DNA of 43,530 nucleotides from Actinomycetota bacterium (lineage in GTDB: Bacteria; Actinomycetota; Coriobacteriia; Anaerosomatales; PHET01), in contig JAJUJM010000006.1 of the NCBI GenBank assembly GCA_029265315.1, forward strand, positions 1 through 43,530, written 5' to 3'. Both the position numbers and the translations under genes were made by a program. The notes below the pieces were generated by a model. The model did no database searches. It had not been told where the DNA came from and was given only the letters and a program-made list of their open reading frames with translations. Below, piece after piece: positions 8,597-16,943 of this stretch. How positions within the stretch are numbered: the first letter of the stretch is position 1; every line of letters starts with the position of its first letter.

Positions 8597-10102
8597 ATGA
8601 GCCGGGAGTACATGACCACGCGCGACATCGTCGGGCCTCTGCTGCTCGTGGAGGGCGTCGAGGGCGTCACCTACGGAGAGCTCGTGGAGCTCGAGTTCCC
8701 TGACGGGACCCGTTCCATGGGCAACGTGCTTGAGATCGACAGAGACGTGGCGCTGGTTCAGGCGTTCCAAGGCACGCGTGGCTCCAACCCGAGCGAGACG
8801 AGGGTGCGCTTCTTGGGGCGCGGCCTTGAGTTGGGCGTCTCTCGCGATATGCTCGGCCGTGTGTTCGACGGCCTGGGCCGCCCCCGCGACAATGGGCCCG
8901 AGATCATCCCCGAGAAGCGCGTCCCCATCTACGGCCAGCCGATCAATCCGGTCTCGCGCGACTTCCCGGACGACTTCATACAGACCGGCATCAGCTCGAT
9001 TGACGGCCTGAACCCGCTCGTTCGCGGCCAGAAGCTGCCCATCTTCTCCGGATCGGGCCTGCCCCACAACGAGCTGGCGGCCCAGATCGCTCGTCAGGCG
9101 GCCGTTCTCGAGCGCAGCGACGACCCCACGAAGGTGGGGCCCGTCATGGAGGGTGAGTTCGCGGTCGTCTTCGCCGCGATGGGCATCACGTTCGAGGACG
9201 CCGACTACTTCATGACGGAGTTCCGCTCCACGAGCGCCATCGAGCGCGCCGTGCTGTTCCTGAACCTCGCGGACGACCCGGCCGTCGAGCGCATCGCGAC
9301 GCCGCGCATGGCGCTCACCGCCGCCGAGTACCTGGCCTTCGAGTGCGACATGCACGTGCTCGTCATCTACACGGACATGACGTACTACTGCGAGGCGCTG
9401 CGCGAGGTGTCCGCGGCCCGCAAGGAGGTCCCGGGACGCCGCGGCTTCCCCGGCTACCTCTACACCGACCTGGCGACCATGTACGAGCGCGCAGGCCGCG
9501 TGAAGGGCAAGAAGGGCTCGATCACGCAGGTGCCGATCCTGTCGATGCCCGATGACGACAAGACGCATCCCATCCCGGACCTCACCGGCTACATCACCGA
9601 GGGGCAGATCATCCTCGACCGCAACCTGCACCGTTCGGGCATCTATCCGCCTGTCTCGGTGCTTCCGAGCCTCTCGCGCCTCAAGCAGAAGGGCATCGGG
9701 CCGGGCAAGACGCGCGAGGACCACGCCGACCTCTCGAACCAGCTCTTCGGCGCGTACGCCCGAGGCATCCAGGCCAAGGAGCTCGCGGTCATCCTCGGTG
9801 AGGCCGCTCTATCGGAGACCGACCAGGCATACGTGCGTTTCGCCGACAGCTTCGAGCGCCTGTTCATCCAGCAGGGCAAGACCGAGGACCGGAGTGTCGA
9901 GGACACACTCGCATTGGGTTGGGAGCTCGTCTCGCTTCTGCCCCGCTCCGAACTCAAGCGGATCAAGGACGAGTACGTGGACCGCTACCTGCCCGCGAAG
10001 CCTCATGAGTACCACCCCGGCGAGGAGGACGCGAACATGACGCCGGGCATGCCTGCAGGCCGTGATGAGATCGGCGGCGACATGGTGGGGGTCCGCAAGT
10101 GA
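8597..10102 (+). CDS. ntpB: V/A-type ATPase regulatory subunit B
   Basis: 501 residues. It has the non-catalytic head signature: [18 protein letters not shown] in place of a P-loop, the [20 protein letters not shown] segment and the [27 protein letters not shown] region whose Arg reaches the catalytic site of subunit A. The C-terminus has an extra Asp/Glu/Gly/Met-rich tail of about 25 residues. Start is ATG at 8597; the stop overlaps the start of the next small gene (GTGA). Confidence 0.96.
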   Translation: MSREYMTTRDIVGPLLLVEGVEGVTYGELVELEFPDGTRSMGNVLEIDRDVALVQAFQGTRGSNPSETRVRFLGRGLELGVSRDMLGRVFDGLGRPRDNGPEIIPEKRVPIYGQPINPVSRDFPDDFIQTGISSIDGLNPLVRGQKLPIFSGSGLPHNELAAQIARQAAVLERSDDPTKVGPVMEGEFAVVFAAMGITFEDADYFMTEFRSTSAIERAVLFLNLADDPAVERIATPRMALTAAEYLAFECDMHVLVIYTDMTYYCEALREVSAARKEVPGRRGFPGYLYTDLATMYERAGRVKGKKGSITQVPILSMPDDDKTHPIPDLTGYITEGQIILDRNLHRSGIYPPVSVLPSLSRLKQKGIGPGKTREDHADLSNQLFGAYARGIQAKELAVILGEAALSETDQAYVRFADSFERLFIQQGKTEDRSVEDTLALGWELVSLLPRSELKRIKDEYVDRYLPAKPHEYHPGEEDANMTPGMPAGRDEIGGDMVGVRK

Positions 10103-10284
10103 GGACGGCCCTGCTGGCCATAGCGGGGCTCCTCGGCGTCGCGCTCGCGGTGCAGGTCGTCTACGCACGCACCTACGCTGCGAACGCCAACACAACGACC
10201 AAGGCGGTATGGGGCGTGAACATGGCGTTGCTCGCCGCTCTCGTGGCGGGGCTGGTCTGGTACGCGCTCGTGAGGGTGGGGTGA
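10099..10284 (+). CDS. Small two-helix membrane protein inside the ATPase operon
   Basis: 61 residues: a hydrophobic helix at about 3-20, a short polar loop with [17 protein letters not shown], and a second helix at about 39-57 ending in a basic tail. It sits between subunits B and D with a 4-base overlap upstream (GTGA) and 4 bases downstream, so it is translated with the complex. No known ATPase subunit of this shape is recognised at this position; the standard order goes straight from B to D. It could be an assembly or accessory membrane subunit; this is inference from context alone. Confidence 0.7.
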   Translation: MRTALLAIAGLLGVALAVQVVYARTYAANANTTTKAVWGVNMALLAALVAGLVWYALVRVG

Positions 10285-10288
10285 GCCG

Positions 10289-10918
10289 GTGGCGACCATC
10301 CGCGTGAACCCCAACCGCATGGAGCTCCTCAAACTGAGGAGACGCCTCGAGGTCGCGAAGCGCGGTCACAAGCTCCTGAAAGACAAGCTCGATGAGCTCC
10401 TGAAGGAGTTCATGGCTCGCATCGCGGAGAACCGTCGGCTGCGCGACGAGGTCGAGGAGGCGCTGTTCGGGGCCTACGGTCAGCTGGCCATCGCTCGCGC
10501 AGAGGCGGGCTCACCGGTGATAGCGTCGGCGCTTCTCGCTGGTCAGCCGGCCGATCTGGTCGAGGCCGGTGAGAAGAACGTGATGAGCGTTCGCGTACCG
10601 CTGCTCGATCTGGGCGAGATACCGCCCCCTGAAGGCTACAGCCTGGCGACCACGCCGGCACTCCTCGACGGCGCCTTGGAGAACCTGTCGGAGGTGTTGC
10701 CGCGCATGGTGGAACTCGCGGAGCGCGAGAAGGCCATCGAGCTTCTGGCGGCTGAGATAGAGACCACCAGGCGGCGTGTCAATGCGCTCGAGTACGTGCT
10801 CATGCCGCAGCTCGCGGACGCCGTGCGCTCGATCCGGATGAAGCTTGACGAATCGGAGCGCAGCGAGCGCACCCGCCTCATGAAGGTAAAAGAGATGATC
10901 GAGGGGCAGCAGCAGTAG
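10289..10918 (+). CDS. ntpD: V/A-type ATPase subunit D (central shaft)
   Basis: 209 residues. The N-terminus (RVNPNRMELLKLRRRLEVAKRGHKLLKDK) is the conserved start of the D family, which forms a long antiparallel coiled coil inside the A3B3 head. The C-terminal helix (RRRVNALEYVLMPQL...) is also typical. Start GTG at 10289. It closes the ATPase operon. Confidence 0.95.
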   Translation: MATIRVNPNRMELLKLRRRLEVAKRGHKLLKDKLDELLKEFMARIAENRRLRDEVEEALFGAYGQLAIARAEAGSPVIASALLAGQPADLVEAGEKNVMSVRVPLLDLGEIPPPEGYSLATTPALLDGALENLSEVLPRMVELAEREKAIELLAAEIETTRRRVNALEYVLMPQLADAVRSIRMKLDESERSERTRLMKVKEMIEGQQQ

Positions 10919-10926
10919 CTGTCGCG

Positions 10927-10932
10927 TATACT
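10927..10932 (+). promoter_or_regulatory. TATACT -10-like box before the small lipoprotein
   Basis: TATACT lies 9 bases after the ntpD stop and 35 bases before the ATG at 10967, and resembles the boxes at 154 and 1694. It suggests the lipoprotein has its own promoter. The -35 region is not clear. Confidence 0.35.
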
Positions 10933-10966
10933 CCCAGGACTGTCGTCGTCCGCAAGAGGAGCGCAC

Positions 10967-11149
10967 ATGAAGTCGCGGATCATCTTGATGGTTCTTGCCC
11001 TTGTGCTGTCCGTCTCAGGCGTCGTCGCCTGTGCCAAGAAGGCCCCGCAGCTCACGCCGGAACAGTTGCAGGCCGGTGTCATAGGGGCGAACCACCCCGT
11101 GTCACAGCAGGACGCGACGGCGCAGGGATGCAGCTGTCATCTGCAGTGA
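10967..11149 (+). CDS. Small lipoprotein with C-terminal Cys-x-Cys-His
   Basis: 60 residues: positive N-terminus, hydrophobic helix and a lipobox ending at Cys22 (SGVVAC), so the mature protein would be a membrane-tethered 39-residue peptide. It ends in GCSCHLQ (Cys55, Cys57, His58), one residue short of a CXXCH heme motif. ATG at 10967 follows an AGAGGAG ribosome site. Function unknown. The Cys-x-Cys-His end could bind a metal or be redox active; this is inference. Confidence 0.65.
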   Translation: MKSRIILMVLALVLSVSGVVACAKKAPQLTPEQLQAGVIGANHPVSQQDATAQGCSCHLQ

Positions 11150-11219
11150 TGGACTCGGCTGCCTCTCGGGCACGGCGCTCGCTCTAAAGTCGCCTCGTCC
11201 ATATGCCGATTATCTGGGT

Positions 11220-11336
11220 GTCAGGGACAGACGAGCCTCCTGACGGTTTCGGGAAGCGGTCCCGTCGCCTGTGGCGCCCCTCCACTGACGGAAACCGAAT
11301 CCCGCATCAGGCCCCGGCGTGAGACAATCGCCGGGG
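11220..11336 (+). ncRNA. Candidate structured RNA or leader before cheB-like gene
   Basis: In the 288-base gap before the CheB-like gene several helices can be drawn: GTCAGG (11220-11225) with CCTGAC (11239-11244); CGGTTTC (11244-11250) with GAAACCG (11291-11297), enclosing GGGA/TCCC (11251-11263) and CGCC/GGCG (11266-11276), a three-way junction; and CCCCGGCG/CGCCGGGG (11312-11336). GTCAG at 11220 can pair instead with CTGAC at 11285-11289, an alternative typical of switching leaders. The last hairpin is followed by only a weak T run. No known riboswitch class fits. Pairing was found by eye. Confidence 0.3.
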
Positions 11337-11437
11337 TCTGCTATTACTAGGAGTGCGCGGACCGGAAACGCGCGGGCCGCGTTCGATCGCCCGGGGGCCG
11401 GTCGGGCGCGCGCGTGACGGAAGGGGGGTCGTCTCGA

Positions 11438-12061
11438 GTGGCGTTCGGTGTTGTTTCCGCGGGCGGCGTGCCGGCCAACACGGGCCCTTTCGATGCGCTC
11501 GTCATCGGGGCCTCGTTCGGCGGTCCGCGCGCGGTCGAGAGTATCCTCGTCGCCTTGCCGCGACGCTTCCGGCTTCCTGTTGCCGTCTGTCAGCACATCA
11601 CGCCCGGGATGACCTCGCTTTGGGCGGATGCGTTGTGCGGTAAGTGTCGCGTGAAGGTGGTCGAGGCGGTCTCGCATGCAGCGTTCGAGCCCGGGACCGT
11701 GCACATCGCACCGGCAGGCAAGCAGATGCGCGTGTTCAAGGCCGGCGGTCGCTCGATGGTCAGACTCGACCCGGACTTCGCGGACTCACTGCACGTTCCT
11801 TCAATCGACGTCCTCTTCTCGTCCGCGGCCCAGACGTTTGGCTCTCGCACACTCGCCGTGGTGCTCACAGGGCTCGGCAATGACGGCACCATCGGCATGC
11901 TGCAGATCCGGCAGGCGGGCGGCTACACGATTGGCGAATCGGCCGAGACAGCCGTCTCGTACAGCATGCCGGGCTCCGCACACGAGGCGGGGGCCGTGGT
12001 CGAGCAGCTGCCCTTGGACCGGATAGCTGACCGGATCATCGAGTTGGGCAGCGTCCAGTGA
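11438..12061 (+). CDS. Stand-alone CheB-type protein methylesterase
   Basis: 207 residues covering only the CheB catalytic domain. The triad is readable: Ser26 in GASFGGPRAVE, His53 in CQHITPGM and Asp149 in LTGLGNDGTIGM. CheB hydrolyses glutamyl methyl esters, and deamidates glutamines, on chemoreceptors. The usual N-terminal receiver domain is missing and no cheR, cheA or receptor gene is near, so the target is unknown. The GTG at 11438 is chosen because GGAAGGGGGG lies at the right distance; an in-frame GTG at 11414 is the alternative. The 3' end nearly touches the convergent tldE gene. Confidence 0.87.
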   Translation: MAFGVVSAGGVPANTGPFDALVIGASFGGPRAVESILVALPRRFRLPVAVCQHITPGMTSLWADALCGKCRVKVVEAVSHAAFEPGTVHIAPAGKQMRVFKAGGRSMVRLDPDFADSLHVPSIDVLFSSAAQTFGSRTLAVVLTGLGNDGTIGMLQIRQAGGYTIGESAETAVSYSMPGSAHEAGAVVEQLPLDRIADRIIELGSVQ

Positions 12062-12091
12062 CACCGGCGTTTGGCGCGCAGGGGGGCTGAT

Positions 12092-13426
12092 TCACCGCGT
12101 CTGGCCGGTGAAGTTGAACGCCTCGAGCAGGATGGCCGGCACGAGACTCGCGCCCTCCTCAGTCCCTACGAAACGACGCTCAGCGGTGACTCCGGCGCAG
12201 AAGCGCATGGCTCGCACCATCGGCTGAGTGAACCGCAGGTTCTTCAGTGGGCGCGTCAGCCGGCCGTCTTCGATCAGGAACGTCCCGTCGCGAGTCATAC
12301 CAGTCAGCGTGACCGGCACCGGGTCCTCGACGTTGACGTAGTGGAATCGCGTCACGTAGACGCCGCGCCTGACTCCGCCGATGAGCTCCTCGAGCGTGGA
12401 TTCGCCCGCCGCCATCTCCAGATTGAGCGGCATGGGGCCGTACGGGTTGGGCGCGGGCAGGGCGTGACCGGTGTTGGGCCAGCCGGTCTTCGGCGCCCAG
12501 TAGGAGTCCGTCACCGGTCCCAGCGCCACGCCATACTCGATGAGCGGGGTGGTGAGCTTCGGCACGCCCTCGAAATCGAAGGTGGTCCCCATCGCGTGGG
12601 GGGCAAGGGCGTCGTCTGTGATGGTGACGAGCTCACTCATCACGTCGTCCTCGATGTGGTTCGACAGGAAGGAGCGGCCCTCGACGTAGGCTTTGGCGGA
12701 GAAGCCGACGTAGGCGAGGAAGTCCATGATGTCGGCGACGGCCTCTGAACCGAGAACGACAGGATACTCGCCGGGGTCGAGGTCTGTCGGATCGGTGCTG
12801 CTCAAGGCCAGCTCGGCCGCCTCGATACCCAGTTCAGATGGGTGCAGTTCGGAAGCGTCGCGTGAAAGGAAGCTCGCCCATCCGCTTCCGGAGTCACCCG
12901 CGGACAGCACGGTCGCCTGAGTGCCGGTCACGGCCTGGCCGACGTCGATACCGTGACTGTTGGCGACGGCGATCACGTGTTCGGCGACGCGCACCTTGCC
13001 CGCTGCCGACAGTCCTCGCTGTTTGGACTCGTCGACGATGGCCCGGGCGGCATGTGCTCGGGCTTGAGCGTCGAACGTCCGGGTCGCGTCATAGGCCCGG
13101 TTGACCTCGAGGACGGGTCCCGGCGAAGGCAATCCCGGGAAGTCGGGGTCCGCGGGCGCCACCTTGGCGGCGGCCACGGCCGCATCGCAGCAGGCCTTGA
13201 GGGATGCGTCGTCGAGACGGTTGGTGCTCGCCACACCCACGCGCCTGTCGATCACCGCGCGGACGTTCACCAGTGCGTCGCTGCCGGCGACGTTCTGGTT
13301 GATGCGGTTGTTGGCGAAACGGGTCAGCGCGCTCGTCTCGGCTATCACGAGTGCTTCGACTTCGTCGGCACAGGTGAGTGATACCGCCGCCTTGGCAAGC
13401 GAGCGCGCCTCATCAGGGGTCATCAT
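12092..13426 (-). CDS. tldE: TldE/PmbA-type metallopeptidase partner
   Basis: 444 residues of the TldD/PmbA family, lacking the HExxxH zinc site, so it is the TldE-like half of the heterodimer. Recognisable parts are RFANNRINQNV near the N-terminus, LDPGEYPVVLGSEAVADIMDFL in the middle and the C-terminal barrel with TRFHYVNVEDP. TldE and TldD together form a protease that processes peptides in the cytoplasm, for example modified peptide precursors. Start ATG at 13426 overlaps the tldD stop (ATGA), so the pair is co-translated. No ribosomal peptide precursor is visible next to it. Confidence 0.9.
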   Translation of the reverse strand: MMTPDEARSLAKAAVSLTCADEVEALVIAETSALTRFANNRINQNVAGSDALVNVRAVIDRRVGVASTNRLDDASLKACCDAAVAAAKVAPADPDFPGLPSPGPVLEVNRAYDATRTFDAQARAHAARAIVDESKQRGLSAAGKVRVAEHVIAVANSHGIDVGQAVTGTQATVLSAGDSGSGWASFLSRDASELHPSELGIEAAELALSSTDPTDLDPGEYPVVLGSEAVADIMDFLAYVGFSAKAYVEGRSFLSNHIEDDVMSELVTITDDALAPHAMGTTFDFEGVPKLTTPLIEYGVALGPVTDSYWAPKTGWPNTGHALPAPNPYGPMPLNLEMAAGESTLEELIGGVRRGVYVTRFHYVNVEDPVPVTLTGMTRDGTFLIEDGRLTRPLKNLRFTQPMVRAMRFCAGVTAERRFVGTEEGASLVPAILLEAFNFTGQTR

Positions 13427-14865
13427 CGTCCCACCCCCACTTGGACGCCGCGGAATCGAGCCGGAGACGCACCGTGAGCCACGTGGGCGGTCTGCATCGG
13501 TTCCCCTTTGCCGCAGTTGGGAAGTCCCCACACCTGCCAGTGGTCGCGCGAGCACACCGCGTCGCAGCTGGCCCAGAAGTGTGGCGTGATGCCCGTGTAG
13601 TTCGGCATGCGCACCATCCGGGAAAGCTCGCCCCTCCTGATCTCCCAGCCGATCTCGCAGGCGAACTGGAAGTTCAGGCGCTTGTCGTCGATCGACCAGG
13701 AGTTGTTGGTCTCGACGTACAGTCCCTCACCCGTGTCGGCGACGAGGTCGGCGAAGGACCACTCGCCGGGCTCAAGGGACACGGTGGTCATGCGCACGAG
13801 TGGGATGCGGTTCCAGCCGTCGGCGCGGGCGCAGCCGTTACTCGGACGGTCGATCTCAGGCGCGGTGTCGCGTGATGTCAGCAATCCCGTCAGCACGCCT
13901 TCGGTGACGATCAGGTCCCGCGTGGCCGGCACTCCGTCGTCGTCCCAGCCGAAGCTGCCCAGCGATCCCGGCACGGTGGCGTCGGCGCTCACCGTCACGT
14001 GTTCTGAGCCGTACCGGAGCGAGCCCAGGTCCGCGATGCCCACCCATGAAGTGCCGGCGAACGCGGCCTCCTCGCCGAGCACGCGGTCGAGTTCGGTGGG
14101 ATGTCCGATGGACTCGTGTACCTGCAAAGCCAACTGCGATGCGTCGATGATCAGGTCGACGACGCCCGGCGTGACCTCAGGCGCGTTCAGCAGGGCCGCG
14201 GCCTCGTCGGCGACGCGCGGCGCGTTGCCGACGATGTCGAGCCCGATCACGTATTCCCAGCCGGCCTGTCTCCAGCCTCCGCCGTGGGAATTCGGGTACG
14301 AACGGCTCACGACCTCACTGTCCGCGATCGCATACGCTACGATTCCAGCGCCGGTCTCGTGCCAGCTCTGTTCGGTGTAGGCGCCCTCACTTGAGCCGAA
14401 CCACTTCCGGAAGCGGTACGCACCGCAGCTCGCCTTGGTGATGCTGACCGCGTCCTCGCTGCGCATCGCCTCATCCGCTGCGATGAGCACGGCGAGCTTC
14501 TCTTCGAGGGGCACGGTGAACGGGTCGATCTCGCACGGGCCGGTCCATGTGCCGCTGGCCGGTTCGACAGGTGCGAGGCGAACGGGGGGACCGGCGACCA
14601 TGGCGCTCGCCCGGCCGATCGCCACCGCCTCGCGTGCGACGCGCGCGGCTTGGTCTGAGGTCACATCGCGGGTCGCAGCGAAGCCCCACGAGTCGTCCAC
14701 GAGCACGCGGACACCCATGCCGAAGCTGTCTGAGCGGTCGACGCCTTCCAGACGACCATTCGCCACCTGGACCTCTTCACGTGAAGAGTCGACCACCCGT
14801 GCGTCGGCGTACGTCGCGCCGGCGAGCCGCGCGGCCTCGAGGGCGCTCTCGATGATGTCTCGCAT
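13423..14865 (-). CDS. tldD: TldD-type zinc metalloprotease
   Basis: 480 residues. The zinc motif HESIGHPTELD is present near residue 237, and the C-terminal NCGKGEP with its conserved Cys is intact, so it is the catalytic subunit of the TldD-TldE protease. The N-terminal YADARVV and RLEGVDRSDSFGMGVRVL segments are typical. Start is ATG at 14865. It is the first gene of a two-gene operon with tldE. It diverges from the EAL/GGDEF gene at 15027. Confidence 0.93.
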   Translation of the reverse strand: MRDIIESALEAARLAGATYADARVVDSSREEVQVANGRLEGVDRSDSFGMGVRVLVDDSWGFAATRDVTSDQAARVAREAVAIGRASAMVAGPPVRLAPVEPASGTWTGPCEIDPFTVPLEEKLAVLIAADEAMRSEDAVSITKASCGAYRFRKWFGSSEGAYTEQSWHETGAGIVAYAIADSEVVSRSYPNSHGGGWRQAGWEYVIGLDIVGNAPRVADEAAALLNAPEVTPGVVDLIIDASQLALQVHESIGHPTELDRVLGEEAAFAGTSWVGIADLGSLRYGSEHVTVSADATVPGSLGSFGWDDDGVPATRDLIVTEGVLTGLLTSRDTAPEIDRPSNGCARADGWNRIPLVRMTTVSLEPGEWSFADLVADTGEGLYVETNNSWSIDDKRLNFQFACEIGWEIRRGELSRMVRMPNYTGITPHFWASCDAVCSRDHWQVWGLPNCGKGEPMQTAHVAHGASPARFRGVQVGVGR

Positions 14866-15026
14866 CCGTCCAACCTATCGTCGTCGTGTGCTTCAGTCGG
14901 ATTCTTTGGCACGGCTGTCGGGGCATGACGGCACGCGCGCTGGTATTTACTGCGATGTAACCGGCGATCCTCGCTCTGTGGACGATAACAGGTTTGTCAC
15001 GCCTGATGTCAGAGAGGGGAAGTGCC

Positions 15027-16859
15027 ATGCCGGGACCACTCTGGGAAGGCATCATCGAAAGGCTTCACTTCGCCTTGCAGCCCATAGTCAACGTGCATAC
15101 GGGTGCGGCGTACGGATACGAGGCGTTATTGCGAGGCTGGGAGTCTGCGGGTTTTCAATCGATTCACGACCTGTTCGATGCGGCGCACGAGGAGCTTCTT
15201 CTGCATCAGCTCGACATAAGGCTTCGAATCAAGGCGATAGAGACCTTCGTACAGCTGCCGCACCATCGTGAGGCGCGCCTGTTCTTCAATCTGGATCATC
15301 GCGTGACCGACATGCCCGACTATCGGCCTGGCGTCACGAGCGAGATCCTCGAGAAGCACGGCCTCATGACTGACTCGCTGTGTCTCGAGGTCTCAGAGCG
15401 GCATGATGTCGCTTCGTCCGATCGAAGCCTGAGGACGCTCAGACACTATCGTCAGCAGTTGTTCCGCATAGCGGTGGATGACTATGGAGCGGGCTTCTCA
15501 GGTCTTCGTTTGCTGTACCAATCGGAACCCGATTTCGTGAAGATCGATCGCTTCTTCATCGAGGGGATCGCTTCGGACCCGAAGAAGAAGCTGTTCGTTT
15601 CAAATGTGGTCAACCTGGCCCATACCCTGGGTGCGCTCGTGATCGGTGAAGGTGTCGAGACCGAGGAAGAGCTTCGCGTGTGTCGTGAGGTCGGATGCGA
15701 TCTCGTGCAGGGCTACTTCATACAACATCCTGTGACGGCACTGGTGGATGTCCAACAGGTGTATGAGCACGTCGCGGAGAGCGCCCGCAATGACAGGCGA
15801 GCATCCAAGACGTCCATGAAGGATGCCCGGATAGCACGCATCGAGCAGCCACGTCCGGTGCGCGCTGAGATGGGCATGCAAGAAGTCCTGCGGACGCTCA
15901 GGGAAGACGCGCGGGCGACTTTCGTCATCGTCGTGGACAAGCACGACGCACCGCTGGGCATCGTGAGGCAGAGCACGATCAGTCCCTTTGTGTATTCTCA
16001 GTTCGGCTGGGCGCTGTTGGCGGGTCGCCATGAGCCCGTGGCGGAGTATCTGTCACACTGTCCGGTGGCCAACGTACACGCCCCTGTTGACCGGCTCATG
16101 GAGATGTTCTCGGTTGCGGCGGATTCAGCTGAGGGTGTCATCCTCGTTGAACATGGGCGCTACGTCGGATTCATCAGCGCCGGCGAGTTGCTCAAAGCGG
16201 TCAACGAGCGCGATCTTGAAGCGGCGCGTGACTGCAATCCGCTGACGCGTCTACCGGGGAACACCACGATCGGCCATGCGGTCAGGGAGGCATTGGCTGA
16301 CACGACGTCAGGCCAGCTGTTCGCACACTTCGATTTCGATGACTTCAAGCCCTTCAATGATGCGTACGGTTTTCGACGCGGCGACCGCGCGATTCAGATG
16401 TTCGCGGACTGCTTGCGGCAGGTCGCGATGGACATAGAGGCTTTCGTCGGACACATAGGCGGCGACGATTTCTTCTTCGTGTCCTCGACCAGGGGTCTGG
16501 ACCACGGAGCGATCATCGGCGTGCTCCGCGGGGTCATAGGGAAGCTCCGCCGAGATGTCCAGTCGCTCTATTCACGTGAAGACCGTGAGCGCGGCTATAT
16601 CCTTGGAACCGACCGTAGCGGGCGCCCAAGAAGCTATCCGCTCATGGGGGTCTCTCTGGCCGTTCTCTATCGCCCCGCTGGCGACGAGACTCTCATGCCG
16701 AGCACGGTGAGTCGGCTCATGGCGTCACTCAAGCATGCCGCGAAACAATCACCGTCGCGTTTCGCCTTCAGGACGCATGGCGACGGGCCAGAGGTTCCGT
16801 TCGCGACGTATCATGACTTCGCATCGAGCCGTCTGGGAGATGCCGCCGAGCTGATCTGA
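15027..16859 (+). CDS. EAL-CBS-degenerate GGDEF cyclic-di-GMP protein
   Basis: 610 residues. The EAL phosphodiesterase domain (about 10-240) has its catalytic set: Glu32 in YEALLRG, Asn89, Glu121 in LEVSE, Asp151-Asp152 in VDDYGAG, Lys172 in VKIDR, Glu208 in GEGVE and Gln228 in QGY. A CBS-pair region follows (about 270-395), then a GGDEF-like domain (about 405-575) whose signature is GGDDF (478-482). It probably degrades cyclic di-GMP; the GGDDF domain may bind GTP or be weakly active. The CBS pair could sense adenine nucleotides. ATG at 15027 is preferred for its GAGAGGGGAAG site; ATG 15006 is possible. Confidence 0.9.
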   Translation: MPGPLWEGIIERLHFALQPIVNVHTGAAYGYEALLRGWESAGFQSIHDLFDAAHEELLLHQLDIRLRIKAIETFVQLPHHREARLFFNLDHRVTDMPDYRPGVTSEILEKHGLMTDSLCLEVSERHDVASSDRSLRTLRHYRQQLFRIAVDDYGAGFSGLRLLYQSEPDFVKIDRFFIEGIASDPKKKLFVSNVVNLAHTLGALVIGEGVETEEELRVCREVGCDLVQGYFIQHPVTALVDVQQVYEHVAESARNDRRASKTSMKDARIARIEQPRPVRAEMGMQEVLRTLREDARATFVIVVDKHDAPLGIVRQSTISPFVYSQFGWALLAGRHEPVAEYLSHCPVANVHAPVDRLMEMFSVAADSAEGVILVEHGRYVGFISAGELLKAVNERDLEAARDCNPLTRLPGNTTIGHAVREALADTTSGQLFAHFDFDDFKPFNDAYGFRRGDRAIQMFADCLRQVAMDIEAFVGHIGGDDFFFVSSTRGLDHGAIIGVLRGVIGKLRRDVQSLYSREDRERGYILGTDRSGRPRSYPLMGVSLAVLYRPAGDETLMPSTVSRLMASLKHAAKQSPSRFAFRTHGDGPEVPFATYHDFASSRLGDAAELI

Positions 16860-16943
16860 GGCATGAACGCCGGCCGCGCACACCTTCCACTCAGCGTGAG
16901 ACTCAACGTGAGCTTGAGGGATCAGTCACGGGTGTATCCATAC

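Noticed and set aside
7201-9724. Long minus-strand open frames (489 and 403 codons) across the ATPase A and B genes
   Set aside because: They are antisense to well-recognised ntpA and ntpB, have compositions typical of GC-rich antisense frames (His/Arg/Asp-rich) and show no family motifs.
11220-11300. Cobalamin or cyclic-di-GMP riboswitch
   Set aside because: GCGGTCCCG and CCACTG resemble parts of the cobalamin consensus, but the core boxes are not in the right order or spacing, and the c-di-GMP receptor motifs are absent.
16860-16943. Repeated ACTCA-x-CGTGAG units between the EAL and NlpC/P60 genes
   Set aside because: Two short imperfect copies in a convergent gap of 84 bases; too weak to call a terminator or repeat family.
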